From Prevotella sp. (GTDB lineage Bacteria > Bacteroidota > Bacteroidia > Bacteroidales > Bacteroidaceae), in NCBI GenBank assembly GCA_017651265.1, contig JAGCDO010000005.1:81060-145059 (forward strand): a stretch of 64,000 bases of DNA, written 5' to 3'. Positions 34,643 to 43,906 of this stretch are shown piece by piece. The translations under genes were made by a program, and so were the position numbers. Under the pieces are notes generated by a model, which saw only the letters and a list, made by a program, of their open reading frames with translations, was not told where the DNA came from and searched no databases. Every line of letters starts with the position of its first letter. Positions within the stretch are counted from its first letter, which is position 1.

Positions 34643-34650
34643 TATCTTTG
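34643..34650 (+). promoter_or_regulatory. -7 box of the YqiA/NT5C fusion gene
   Basis: TATCTTTG only 9 nt before the ATG at 34660, so the mRNA would have a leader of a few bases at most, unless translation starts at the ATG at 34699. Confidence 0.5.
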
Positions 34651-34659
34651 TAGTGCAAT

Positions 34660-35691
34660 ATGGAAACAAACAGTTATATCAAACAGTTCCCTGACATCAT
34701 GAAAGGGAAGAAGATAATGTATGTGCATGGTTTCGGCTCATCGGGTCAGACAGGTACGGTGAAACGCATTCAAGAGATGCTACCCAATGCCACCGTAGTG
34801 GCAGAGGATATCCCTATACATCCTGCTGAAGGAATGGCCATGCTGAAGGCTATGACTGAAAGGGAGAAGCCCGACCTGATTATCGGCACGTCGATGGGAG
34901 GTATGTACACAGAGATGCTCTATGGCTACGACCGTATCTTGATCAATCCGGCCTTTGAGATTGCCGATACCATGGGCGCCCACGGTATGACGGGTAAGCA
35001 GGTGTTCCAGAATCCACGTAAGGATGGTATTCAGGAATTCATCGTCACGAAAGCCATGGTCAAGGAATACCATGAGATGCAGGAGCAGTGTTTCAAGCAT
35101 CTTGAGCATCTTTCTGACGAGGAGCGAACAGCCGAACGTAACCGTGTGTGGGCGCTCTTTGGCGACAAAGACGAGCTGGTGGACACCTACGACCTCTATA
35201 TGCAGCACTACAACCAAGGTATCTCGTTCCATGGGGAGCACCGCACCAACGACAAGGTGTTCCACGACAGTGTGATGCCGTTGATACGCTGGATAGACGA
35301 TAAGCAGGAGGGACGGGAACGTCAGATCATCTACACTACCATTGATACACTGCGTGACAACAGGGGCATGCAGCGCTCTTCAGCCATGAAGGCGTTCCGC
35401 TATCTCATAGAGACGTATAATGTATTCATCGTAGCAGAGGCGCCCTACCGTGATCTTTCCTCCATGCAGGATATCTGTCAGTGGGTACAGGAAAACGTGA
35501 ATGTTCCTGCCTACAAACATCTGATCTTTACTCACCGGAAGGATTTGCTCTATGGCGATTACCTCATTGACAACACCTCGAACAACCGGTCGGATGATTT
35601 CCTGGGAACACGCATTGCCTTCGGCAGTGATACCTTCAAGACGTGGGAGGAAATCATCACGTTCTTTGAGCGATTGGGGAATGCGGGTTGA
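34660..35691 (+). CDS. YqiA-like alpha/beta hydrolase fused to a degenerate NT5C-type HAD domain
   Basis: A 343-residue cytoplasmic protein. Residues about 17-215 are a YqiA/UPF0227-like esterase: MYVHGFGSSGQTG, the nucleophile elbow GTSMGG with Ser78, and GDKDELVD for the acid. Residues about 222-340 match the C-terminal two thirds of bacterial 5'(3')-deoxyribonucleotidases of the NT5C type (YKHLIFTHRKDLLYGDYLID, then GTRIAFGSDTF..WEEI). The catalytic DxDG motif is altered: YTTID at 225-229 has Thr where the nucleophile Asp should be, and the cap is short, so this half is probably inactive. The ATG at 34699 is an alternative start. Confidence 0.75.
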   Translation: METNSYIKQFPDIMKGKKIMYVHGFGSSGQTGTVKRIQEMLPNATVVAEDIPIHPAEGMAMLKAMTEREKPDLIIGTSMGGMYTEMLYGYDRILINPAFEIADTMGAHGMTGKQVFQNPRKDGIQEFIVTKAMVKEYHEMQEQCFKHLEHLSDEERTAERNRVWALFGDKDELVDTYDLYMQHYNQGISFHGEHRTNDKVFHDSVMPLIRWIDDKQEGRERQIIYTTIDTLRDNRGMQRSSAMKAFRYLIETYNVFIVAEAPYRDLSSMQDICQWVQENVNVPAYKHLIFTHRKDLLYGDYLIDNTSNNRSDDFLGTRIAFGSDTFKTWEEIITFFERLGNAG

Positions 35692-35692
35692 T

Positions 35693-35737
35693 TGTGGAAT
35701 GTGGAGTGTGGAATGAGGAATGTGGAATGAGGAGTGA
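35693..35737 (+). repeat. 7-nt tandem array (GTGGAAT/GAGGAAT type)
   Basis: Six or seven words of GTGGAAT, GTGGAGT, GAGGAAT form the gap before the nuclease-helicase gene. The complementary words (CCACACT, CCACATT) occur inside that gene at 37687-37737. A 9-nt repeat of AATTCGTCn follows at about 35743-35770. Confidence 0.8.
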
Positions 35738-35778
35738 GTAATAATTCGTCTAATTCGTCAAATCCGTAGAGAAACAGG

Positions 35779-38700
35779 ATGAACCACATGGAGAGTCAGT
35801 CATACAGGGTATCTGCCAACGATTTGTTTGCGCAGATCAAGGAAATGTTGGACCAAAGTTCAAAGTTCTTTGCGGAGCAAGTCTCCCTCCGCACTCCTCC
35901 CTCCACACTCCTCGAAACAACTATTCACCGTCTCCTCGTCCTTGCCTGTCATGAGGCCATACGTGATACCAACCAAGCCTATGGAAACCTGTTCTCGCAG
36001 GTTGACTATCTATGCAAAAAGCATCATGTGTCCATCAGTGACAGAAAAGCCATTCAAACGATGCGCCGGCATAGTAACCGCCATGAACCCTTGTCGTATG
36101 ACGACCTGATGTACGACATCCGTGCCCTCAGTCTTTTTATCTCCACTGTCTTCCAGGTCGCCATTCCCCACGAAATCGTCACCCGCATTCCTGCTACGAA
36201 CAGGATTCCCGATACGAAGAGCGAGAAACGTTACGATTATCTTCGCTGTATTGTTCAGGAATGGAACGAAGAGTTGATTACGGCCACCATCGGAGAGGAG
36301 GAAACCACTGATGTCGTACTCATCGACTACACCGCTGAACACCTGCACTACCTGAAGGATGTGCTGCAGGAAGGGATGCAGCTGAATCTGCTGGAGGTGA
36401 GGAAAGAAGGAGAGCGGTTGATTCCTTCTCTCATCGTTGTCGAGCCCGACTTCCTCATCGATATCAGCAGCATTGCACGTTGCTTTGAGAAATTCGGGCA
36501 TCACCCGCTGATGTACACACTGAACCGCATGGCGCCCTCGGCAGTCTCTCAGGCCATCTTGTTGGGACACTTCGCCAGTAAGTCGCTCGACGATACCATT
36601 AACGATGAGAGTAGCACTTTGAACACTACCATCATGAAGTGCTTCAAACAGAAAGCCTTGGATTTCTGCACCTGTCCCGACTTCAATTCCGATCAGTTTC
36701 TGGAAGATGCCAAGCGGCAGACCGCCAATATCCAGGAGGCGGTGCAAACGCTCTTCGAGGAGAACAACAGGGATAAGGCCATCTTGGAACCTTCGTTTGT
36801 GTGCGAACGATTAGGTATCACAGGTCGTGTTGACTTGATGACTACTGATGGGAAGCTGTTGGTGGAGCAGAAGTCGGGTAAGAACTTCTTCATCGAGACA
36901 GGACATCCTGACGAGCATGGTAGCATGATGCTGGAACCCAACTATGTACAGCTGTTGTTGTATTTTGGCGTGTTGCGACAGAACTTCCATCTGGGTACCG
37001 ATCAGACTGATATCCGACTGCTTTATTCCAAATATCCTGCCCGTCATGGCTTGGTGGTGGTGAACTTTTTTCAGAAACTGTTCCACGAGGCCATCCAGTT
37101 GCGCAACCTCATCGTGACATGGGATTTATATATCGCCCGTTACGGTTTCGAGTCGGTCATTGATCTGATTCGTCCCGAAACGGTGAATGTCAAACAACTC
37201 AACAACGAATTCTATAAGCGTTGGAAACTGCCTACGTTACAGCGCATCTGTGCGCCGCTTCATGGTCTGTCCCCTCTTGAACGAGCCTATTATTGCACCA
37301 TGATGACCTTCGTATATCGGGAGCAGCGAGTCAGTAAGCTGGGTGCGCAGGAGGGTATCAGCAGGTGCGGTGCCGACCTCTGGAATATGCCGCTTCATGA
37401 GAAGAGGGAAGTGGGGGATATCTTTGTGGGTCTGCAGCTTCTGAAAAAGGAGAAGAGTGCTGAATACAATGGTTTCGACACGCTTACACTCAGCGTTCCT
37501 GATCAGGGTGACGACTTCCTCCCCAATTTCCGTCCTGGCGACATGGTTTACCTTTATGCTTATCCTGAAGGAACGGAACCAGATGTGCGCAAAAGCATTC
37601 TGTTCAAAGGAACATTACAGCATATCCAGAGCGATGCCGTCACCGTAATCCTTTCCGACGGACAGCAGAACCCCGACATCTTCTCGTCCACACTCCTTCG
37701 TCCTCATTCCACATTCCACACTCCACACTCCACACTTTACGCCATTGAGCATGCTTCCTCGGATATGTCGGGCTCAGCCATCCGTTCTCTACATACCTTT
37801 ATCTCTGCCCCTCAGGCGTGCCGCGATTTGCTATTGGGTCAGCGGGAGCCTCAGACTGATCCTTCACGTACCTTGTCGCATTCTTATCATCCTGATTATG
37901 ATGATGTGCTACTTCGTGCCAAGCAGGCCAAGGACTACTTCCTGATAACGGGGCCTCCAGGAACAGGTAAGACCAGTATGGCCCTTCGCTTCCTGGTGGA
38001 GGAGGAGCTAACCGATCCGCGCGCCTCCATCCTTCTCATGGCCTATACCAACCGTGCCGTCGATGAGATCTGTTCGATGTTGGCAGATAGTCACCATGAC
38101 TTCATCCGCATCGGTAGTGCGCATCGTTGTGATCCGCGTTTCCATGGCAACCTCATCGCCAATATCATTGAGCAGAATCCTCGCTTGGAGGCCATCAGTA
38201 GGCGTATCCTTCAAACACCCATCATCGTGGGAACAACGGCCACATTGTTGGGTCATCCAGAGCTTTTCAACTTGCGTTCTTTCTCGCTGGCCGTCATCGA
38301 TGAGGCCAGTCAGATACTCGAGCCCGACATCATCGGACTCCTTGCTGCGCATGTCAACGGACAAAACGGTATCGACCGTTTCATTCTCATAGGCGACCAT
38401 AAGCAGCTGCCAGCAGTGGTGCAGCAGGATGGTAACGACAGTCGTACGGATGATCCGCTGTTACATGCCATCGGACTCACCGACTGTCGGCAATCTCTTT
38501 TCGAACGCTTACTTCGCATCGCTCCTGCCAACGTCAAAGGTGTGCTCCACAAACAAGGGCGCATGCATCCTGCCATTGCCGATTTCCCCTGTAAGATGTT
38601 CTACCCCAATGAGCATCTGGAACCCGTTCCCTTGTCCCACCAGCAGGAGCCTGCCCATTCCAACCTCCTGTTCATCCCCTCGCAATTCTGCAAGAATGCA

Positions 38701-39153
38701 GGACTGTCAGACAAGGTGAACACCGATGAGGCGCGCATTGTGGCCGAACAACTGAAACGGATCTACGAAGAATATGGTGAATCCTTCAATCCCAACATCA
38801 CCGTTGGAGTGATTGTTCCCTATCGTAACCAGATTGCCGTCATCCGACGTGAGATAGAAAAACTGCACATTCCTGCCCTTTTGGATATTTCCATCGACAC
38901 CGTGGAGCGTTATCAGGGTAGTCAGCGCGATGTCATCATCTTCTCGTTCACCATACAGAATCCCTACCAGCTGGAGTTCCTTACGGCCAACTGCTTTATG
39001 GAGACTGATGACGATGGCAGCACCCGTATCATCGACCGTAAGCTGAACGTGGTGCTTACCCGTGCCCGCAAGCAACTCATCATCACAGGCAACCCCCGCA
39101 TCCTCGCCATCAACCCCCTCTTCCGCGACCTCATGCGCTTCCTGTCTGCGTAA
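35779..39153 (+). CDS. PD-(D/E)XK nuclease and superfamily 1 helicase (Dna2/UPF1-like)
   Basis: A 1124-residue DNA-processing enzyme. A nuclease core of the PD-(D/E)XK type is seen at D352, then E363-x-K365 (GRVDL...LLVEQKSGK). The SF1 helicase has Walker A GPPGTGKT (725-732), Walker B VIDEAS (839-844), GDHKQLPAVV (motif III), VERYQGSQRDVII (motif V) and VVLTRARKQLII (motif VI). The order nuclease-then-helicase fits Dna2-like enzymes of Bacteroidota, probably acting in end processing or repair. Near residues 640-652 a Ser/Thr/His/Pro-rich stretch is encoded by CCACACT heptamers, and a similar one occurs near 36-48. It is unlinked to recognisable defence genes. Confidence 0.88.
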   Translation: MNHMESQSYRVSANDLFAQIKEMLDQSSKFFAEQVSLRTPPSTLLETTIHRLLVLACHEAIRDTNQAYGNLFSQVDYLCKKHHVSISDRKAIQTMRRHSNRHEPLSYDDLMYDIRALSLFISTVFQVAIPHEIVTRIPATNRIPDTKSEKRYDYLRCIVQEWNEELITATIGEEETTDVVLIDYTAEHLHYLKDVLQEGMQLNLLEVRKEGERLIPSLIVVEPDFLIDISSIARCFEKFGHHPLMYTLNRMAPSAVSQAILLGHFASKSLDDTINDESSTLNTTIMKCFKQKALDFCTCPDFNSDQFLEDAKRQTANIQEAVQTLFEENNRDKAILEPSFVCERLGITGRVDLMTTDGKLLVEQKSGKNFFIETGHPDEHGSMMLEPNYVQLLLYFGVLRQNFHLGTDQTDIRLLYSKYPARHGLVVVNFFQKLFHEAIQLRNLIVTWDLYIARYGFESVIDLIRPETVNVKQLNNEFYKRWKLPTLQRICAPLHGLSPLERAYYCTMMTFVYREQRVSKLGAQEGISRCGADLWNMPLHEKREVGDIFVGLQLLKKEKSAEYNGFDTLTLSVPDQGDDFLPNFRPGDMVYLYAYPEGTEPDVRKSILFKGTLQHIQSDAVTVILSDGQQNPDIFSSTLLRPHSTFHTPHSTLYAIEHASSDMSGSAIRSLHTFISAPQACRDLLLGQREPQTDPSRTLSHSYHPDYDDVLLRAKQAKDYFLITGPPGTGKTSMALRFLVEEELTDPRASILLMAYTNRAVDEICSMLADSHHDFIRIGSAHRCDPRFHGNLIANIIEQNPRLEAISRRILQTPIIVGTTATLLGHPELFNLRSFSLAVIDEASQILEPDIIGLLAAHVNGQNGIDRFILIGDHKQLPAVVQQDGNDSRTDDPLLHAIGLTDCRQSLFERLLRIAPANVKGVLHKQGRMHPAIADFPCKMFYPNEHLEPVPLSHQQEPAHSNLLFIPSQFCKNAGLSDKVNTDEARIVAEQLKRIYEEYGESFNPNITVGVIVPYRNQIAVIRREIEKLHIPALLDISIDTVERYQGSQRDVIIFSFTIQNPYQLEFLTANCFMETDDDGSTRIIDRKLNVVLTRARKQLIITGNPRILAINPLFRDLMRFLSA
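37687..37737 (+). repeat. 7-nt array (CCACACT type) inside the nuclease-helicase gene
   Basis: About seven words (CCACACT, CCTTCGT, CCTCATT, CCACATT) with a 7-nt period, in frame. They encode a short Pro/His/Ser/Thr linker between the nuclease part and the helicase part. Confidence 0.85.
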
Positions 39154-39167
39154 TCCGTTGTCTCATC

Positions 39168-40052
39168 TCAATCTGTCCAAAAGAGCCATACCGTGGATTT
39201 TCTTAACACGTCGGCCAACGCATTGATTGTTCCGAGATTTTCATCAACGATATCGGTACAGAAAGCATAGTGCTCTTCAGCCAAAGGAAGACTATCTTCT
39301 TCACTGACAGGTTGGGGTACAGCGAACTCAAGGATGCCGTCGCATATGACTGCGGGGACGGCTCCATATTTTTCATACCAATACTTGGCAACACTGACGA
39401 GGTGTTCTGCTTTAGGACGTTTACTCCCTCCTCCATTAGGAAACCATGCCAATATCTGCCAAGGTTGTTTTACCGGAACTTCGGCTAGAAGCAGCGGATA
39501 TGTTCGTTCCGTCTGGTAATTGATGATACCGCTGAAGGACGTTTGGCCAATACCATTACTTGTATATTCACCCAGCACATCCATTCGGTAAAAGTCGGGG
39601 GATTCAGTCTTAAAACCTTTCTGCAACTCACGGAGTCGTACATCCAACCAATCCTTACCACTTTCTGTTGAATGCATCAGTTCTTGACGGTGCATTTGAA
39701 CTTTTTCCATATCAATCCCATTCTTGCCATCCTTAACTCCAAACTGGTGTAAAATGATGTCCTTAATATCATCTACCAATACGAGAAGCACTGGAAAGAA
39801 TCCCTCTCTTTCTCCTCGTTCGACAGCCTCTTTATATGCTTCTTCTATCCTGACAGGATCGGTGGAATCATAAAAGGTGGTGTGACAACAAGCCAATTCT
39901 TGCATCTTTCTTATGACTTGTTCCTCAACATGATAGTCTTCAGTATGCCAATCATGAGATTCTTTCTCTGCCTTATCCCTATAGATAGTGATAACTACAT
40001 AAACAATAACTAATATGAATAAAAACCCAATACATAGATAAATAATGGTCAT
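39168..40052 (-). CDS. Membrane-anchored DUF4253 protein
   Basis: A 294-residue protein, starting at the ATG at 40052 (a start at 40079 is possible). One N-terminal transmembrane helix (about 3-24) is followed by a soluble part. The last 100 residues match DUF4253: a WQILAWFPNGGG segment, KYWYEKYGAVPAVICDGILEF, AEEHYAFCTDIVDE and a final VWLFWTD. DUF4253 proteins occur widely in actinobacteria and others, with no assigned function; some sit in toxin/immunity settings, but no toxin is seen here. The preceding region (about 60-190) is not recognised. The stop lies 14 nt from the convergent helicase gene. Confidence 0.8.
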   Translation of the reverse strand: MTIIYLCIGFLFILVIVYVVITIYRDKAEKESHDWHTEDYHVEEQVIRKMQELACCHTTFYDSTDPVRIEEAYKEAVERGEREGFFPVLLVLVDDIKDIILHQFGVKDGKNGIDMEKVQMHRQELMHSTESGKDWLDVRLRELQKGFKTESPDFYRMDVLGEYTSNGIGQTSFSGIINYQTERTYPLLLAEVPVKQPWQILAWFPNGGGSKRPKAEHLVSVAKYWYEKYGAVPAVICDGILEFAVPQPVSEEDSLPLAEEHYAFCTDIVDENLGTINALADVLRKSTVWLFWTD

Positions 40053-40174
40053 GTCTTTCGACAATAACGAAAAATGCATATCTTTATTATGTTTTAGTAT
40101 GGTCCATTTTAAAACTGTTGTTTTCTTTCTTCACATTTTAAGGTTTTATTCTTCTTCCGTTGTGTTCAATACAC

Positions 40175-40231
40175 AAACTGCCATAGTTTGCGCTGGAAAG
40201 TACCATATTTTGCACAATAAAGTGCCATAGA
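40175..40231. repeat. Three 22-nt units of AAAsTGCCATAgTTT
   Basis: The central GCCAT (or ACCAT) lies at 40180, 40202 and 40224, exactly 22 nt apart. Each is flanked by short inverted arms (AAACT...AGTTT in the first). The same unit occurs at 13903, 63729 and 63751. Confidence 0.85.
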
Positions 40232-40286
40232 TTGTAAACGGGCAAAAGACAAAAACTAACCCACTGACTTAAAAAATGTTCTCAAA

Positions 40287-40318
40287 TTTGTGAGTAACAG
40301 AGTTTATTCTTACCTTTG
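40287..40318 (+). promoter_or_regulatory. Promoter of the GH3-family operon
   Basis: TTTG (40287-40290), 20 nt, TACCTTTG (40311-40318). It fixes the start of the next gene at the ATG at 40370, because an earlier in-frame TTG lies inside the -7 box. Confidence 0.8.
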
Positions 40319-40369
40319 CACTCAACTTCGTATATCTTTACGCCCATAGGGCGTGAATTATTTAGGGAA

Positions 40370-41872
40370 ATGAGTCTGACAGGAATTGTGAAGCATGTCT
40401 TCCAGTCGCGACAGAAAGACTTGGAACGACATGATCAGGAACCATTGGTGCTGCAGGATGCTGTGTGGCACTATCTCGTGAAAGAGGCGCGCGATACGGA
40501 ATTCGGGCGCAAGCACCTCTTTTCTACTTTCAAGAGCTATGACGACTGGGCACAGCATGTACCGGTAAGCAATTACGAGGACCTTAAGGGAAGCATCGAT
40601 AGGATGCGCCATGGCGAACAAGATGTGCTGTGGCCGGGAAGAGTGAAATGGTATGCTAAGTCGTCGGGTACCACCAACGACAAGAGTAAGTTCATCCCCG
40701 TGAGTGAGGCTGGTCTGAAGAATATCCATTACCGCGGAGGCTTCGACTCTGTGGCCATTTATTTGAAGAACAACCCCAAGAGCCGACTCTTCGACGGTCG
40801 GTCGTTGATTCTCGGTGGTAGTCATTCCCCTAACTATAACTTAAGTAACTCGCTCGTGGGTGACCTCAGTGCCATCCTCATTGAGAATATCAACCCCTTG
40901 GCAAACATGGTGCGTGTGCCGAAGAAGCAGACGGCCTTGCTGAGCGACTTTGAAATCAAGCGTGAGCGTATTGCCGAGGAGACTCTTCATAAGAACGTGA
41001 CGAACATCAGTGGCGTACCCTCATGGATGCTGTCGGTGCTGACACGGGTGATGGAGATTTCAGGAAAGGAGAACCTCTTGGAGGTATGGCCTAACCTGGA
41101 GGTGTTCTTCCACGGCGGCGTAGCCTTTACTCCCTACCGTCATCAGTACGAGCAGCTGATTCCCTCTGAGCAGATGCATTATATGGAGACATACAATGCC
41201 AGCGAGGGTTTCTTCGGCATACAGAACGACCCTGCCGATTCTGCCTTGATGCTGATGCTCGACTATGGGGTGTTCTATGAGTTCATTCCCATGGACATGA
41301 TTGACAAGGAGCATCCTACCGTGGTGCCCTTGGAGGGTGTGGAAATAGGGAAGAACTACGCTATGGTGATCTCCACGTCGTGCGGATTGTGGCGCTATAT
41401 GATTGGCGACACGGTGAAGTTCACACAGAAGGATCCTTATAAGTTCATCATCTCCGGAAGAACCAAGCATTTTATCAATGCCTTCGGAGAGGAACTGATC
41501 GTGGATAACGCGGAGCAAGGCTTGAAGGCTGCCTGTGAGGAAACAGGGGCCGAGGTGCTGGAATATACTGCGGCACCGGTGTTCATGGACAATCAGGCAA
41601 AATGCCGTCATCAGTGGCTCATCGAGTTCTCAAAGGAACCTGCAGACCTCAGTCTCTTTGCCGCCATACTCGACAAGAAACTGCAGGAGATCAACAGTGA
41701 CTACGAGGCGAAACGCTACAAGGATATCACTTTGCAGCCGCTGGAGATTGTGAAAGCCCGCAAGGGTTTGTTCAACGACTGGCTGAAGCGGAACGGAAAG
41801 CTGGGCGGTCAGCATAAGATACCCCGACTGAGTAACAGCAGGGAGTATATCGAGCAGATGTTGAAGGAATAA
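40370..41872 (+). CDS. GH3-family adenylating amide synthetase-like protein
   Basis: A 500-residue member of the GH3 superfamily, relatives of plant auxin-conjugating enzymes that activate a carboxylate with ATP and join it to an amine. The nucleotide-binding loop is WYAKSSGTTNDKSKFIPVS, with YNASEGFFGIQND and YMIGDTVKF further on, all typical. Bacteroidota commonly have one such protein with no assigned substrate. It is the first gene of a plus-strand run; the Big_5 lipoprotein follows after 19 nt. Activity is by family resemblance only. Confidence 0.9.
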   Translation: MSLTGIVKHVFQSRQKDLERHDQEPLVLQDAVWHYLVKEARDTEFGRKHLFSTFKSYDDWAQHVPVSNYEDLKGSIDRMRHGEQDVLWPGRVKWYAKSSGTTNDKSKFIPVSEAGLKNIHYRGGFDSVAIYLKNNPKSRLFDGRSLILGGSHSPNYNLSNSLVGDLSAILIENINPLANMVRVPKKQTALLSDFEIKRERIAEETLHKNVTNISGVPSWMLSVLTRVMEISGKENLLEVWPNLEVFFHGGVAFTPYRHQYEQLIPSEQMHYMETYNASEGFFGIQNDPADSALMLMLDYGVFYEFIPMDMIDKEHPTVVPLEGVEIGKNYAMVISTSCGLWRYMIGDTVKFTQKDPYKFIISGRTKHFINAFGEELIVDNAEQGLKAACEETGAEVLEYTAAPVFMDNQAKCRHQWLIEFSKEPADLSLFAAILDKKLQEINSDYEAKRYKDITLQPLEIVKARKGLFNDWLKRNGKLGGQHKIPRLSNSREYIEQMLKE

Positions 41873-41891
41873 TTACTCGAATAAGTGGAAT

Positions 41892-43844
41892 ATGACCGGA
41901 AGGAATCAATTATATTATATCCTCCTGACAGTGGTTATCTGTCTCCTCTCTTCTTGTGCTAAGATGGGACAGCCCGACGGCGGTTGGTACGATGAGACCC
42001 CGCCGCGCATACTCGGGGCTAGTCCTTCCGACAAGGCCACAGAGGTGACCGACCATAAGATGTATATCTACTTCAATGAGTTCATTAAGCTCTCGGATGC
42101 TACCCAAAAGGTGGTGGTATCGCCGCCGCAGATGGAGGCGCCCGACATCAAGGACGCGGGTAAGCGCATCATTATCGACCTGAAGGACTCGCTGAAAGCG
42201 AACACTACATATACCATCGACTTCAGTGATGCTATCAGCGACAATAACGAGGGGAACCCATTAGGTAACTACACCTACTCGTTCTCTACAGGTACCGAGA
42301 TTGATACCATGGAGGTATCGGGCTATGTGTATGAGGCGGAGAACCTGGAACCCATCAAGGGTATCCTGGTAGGACTCTATGATAACCTTGCCGATTCGGT
42401 ATTCCGCAAGGAACCCTTCCAGCGCGTGAGTCGCACTGACAGTCGTGGTCGTTTCGTCATCAAAGGTATCAAGCCCGGTAATTTCCGTGTTTATGCATTG
42501 ATGGATGCCGACGGTAACTATCTCTATAACCAGAAGAGTGAGAAGATAGCGTTCAGTAGGGATATCATCGTGCCCAGCTGCAAGCCTGATATCCGTCAGG
42601 ACACCATCTGGCGCGACTCTCTGCATATCGATAATATCTTACGGGTGCCTTATACGCATTTCTTCCCTGATGATATTGTTCTGAGAGCTTTTACCGAAGA
42701 GCAAACCGACCGCTTCTTGCTGAAGAGCGAGCGTAAGGAGCCGAACCGATTCACCCTGACATTCAGTCATGGGGATGCTGATTTACCGATCATCCGCGGA
42801 TTGGACTTCGATGCGGAGAATGCCTTCGTAGTGGAGAGCTCCGAGAAGAACGACTCCATTACCTATTGGTTGCGCGACACCTTGTTGGTGAACCAGGACA
42901 CGCTGCAGATGGAGGTGCAGTATCATGCCACCGATTCGGCAGGATTGCTGTATATGAAGACCGATACACTGTCGCTTCTCTCCAAGGAATCGTATGCCAA
43001 GCGGTTGAAACAGAAGGAGAAGGAGTTTGCCGAATGGAAAAAGAAACAGGAGAAGGCCGAGAAACGGGGTGATCCCTTCCAGAAGGAGATGCCCGTACCC
43101 CCTCTGAACATCGGTATGAACTTTGCTGGTGATATAGACCCCGACAAGAATCCTGTGCTGACTTTTGAGACTCCGCTCGAAGTGGCCGATACGTCTAAGA
43201 TACACCTCTATTCGAAGCACGATACGCTGTGGTATCGTTCTCCCTTCCTTCTCCGTGAGAAGGTGAATGTGCCGCGTACCTATGAGGTAATCGGTGAGTG
43301 GCGCCCAGATATTGAGTATAGTTTGGAAATCGATTCTGCAGCCTTCGTTGATATCTATGGCAGTGTGAGCAATACAGCCAAGAAAGGCTTCAAGGTGAAG
43401 TCGAACGATGCCTATGGCACCATCTTCATGACCCTCGATGGGATGAGAGGAAAGCGAGTGGTAGCGCAGCTGTTGAGTTCCACCGACGTGGTGATGAAGG
43501 AAGTGCGCACCCAAACAGGTAATGCCGAATTCTTCTATGTGAATCCCAACACCTACTACCTACGCATCTTCGTTGACGAGAACGATAACGGAAAGTGGGA
43601 TACGGGCAACTACGACGAGGGTCGTCAGGCGGAAGCTGTTTACTATTATCCCTCGAAGATTGAGTGTAAGGAGAGATGGGATATCACCGAATCGTGGAAT
43701 CCGCTTCAAGGCAGTGCAACAGCGCTGAAGCCTGGTGAGCTGGTGAAGCAGAAGGGCGAGAAAGCCAAGACCATGAAGAGCAGGAACCTTGAAAGGGCCA
43801 AAAAGCTGGGTATTGAGCTTCTGAAGGAGAATATGCCGTATTAA
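41892..43844 (+). CDS. Big_5 (SbsA Ig-like) domain lipoprotein
   Basis: A 650-residue lipoprotein, lipobox Leu-Ser-Ser-Cys (Cys22) after a hydrophobic signal. Residues about 37-130 are an Ig-like domain of the Big_5 type (TPPRILGASPSDKATEVTDHKMYIYFNEFIKL, ending in YTYSFSTG). A carboxypeptidase-regulatory-like beta domain follows (VSGYVYEAENLEPIKGILV, 'FVIKGIKPGNFRVYAL'). A Lys/Glu-rich helical stretch is near 365-390, and the C-terminal part has FVDENDNGKWDTG. The family is common in Bacteroidota, with no known function; a surface or periplasmic role is likely. It is co-transcribed with the GH3 gene (19 nt). Confidence 0.85.
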   Translation: MTGRNQLYYILLTVVICLLSSCAKMGQPDGGWYDETPPRILGASPSDKATEVTDHKMYIYFNEFIKLSDATQKVVVSPPQMEAPDIKDAGKRIIIDLKDSLKANTTYTIDFSDAISDNNEGNPLGNYTYSFSTGTEIDTMEVSGYVYEAENLEPIKGILVGLYDNLADSVFRKEPFQRVSRTDSRGRFVIKGIKPGNFRVYALMDADGNYLYNQKSEKIAFSRDIIVPSCKPDIRQDTIWRDSLHIDNILRVPYTHFFPDDIVLRAFTEEQTDRFLLKSERKEPNRFTLTFSHGDADLPIIRGLDFDAENAFVVESSEKNDSITYWLRDTLLVNQDTLQMEVQYHATDSAGLLYMKTDTLSLLSKESYAKRLKQKEKEFAEWKKKQEKAEKRGDPFQKEMPVPPLNIGMNFAGDIDPDKNPVLTFETPLEVADTSKIHLYSKHDTLWYRSPFLLREKVNVPRTYEVIGEWRPDIEYSLEIDSAAFVDIYGSVSNTAKKGFKVKSNDAYGTIFMTLDGMRGKRVVAQLLSSTDVVMKEVRTQTGNAEFFYVNPNTYYLRIFVDENDNGKWDTGNYDEGRQAEAVYYYPSKIECKERWDITESWNPLQGSATALKPGELVKQKGEKAKTMKSRNLERAKKLGIELLKENMPY

Positions 43845-43906
43845 ACGAAATGAAACTCAGGTCATCATATACATAAAACATCATAAAGATCAAAACGAAG
43901 AAGATT

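Noticed and set aside
39168-40052. DUF4253 protein as the immunity part of a toxin pair
   Set aside because: No toxin-like gene is adjacent; the neighbours are a helicase on the other strand and the GH3 operon.
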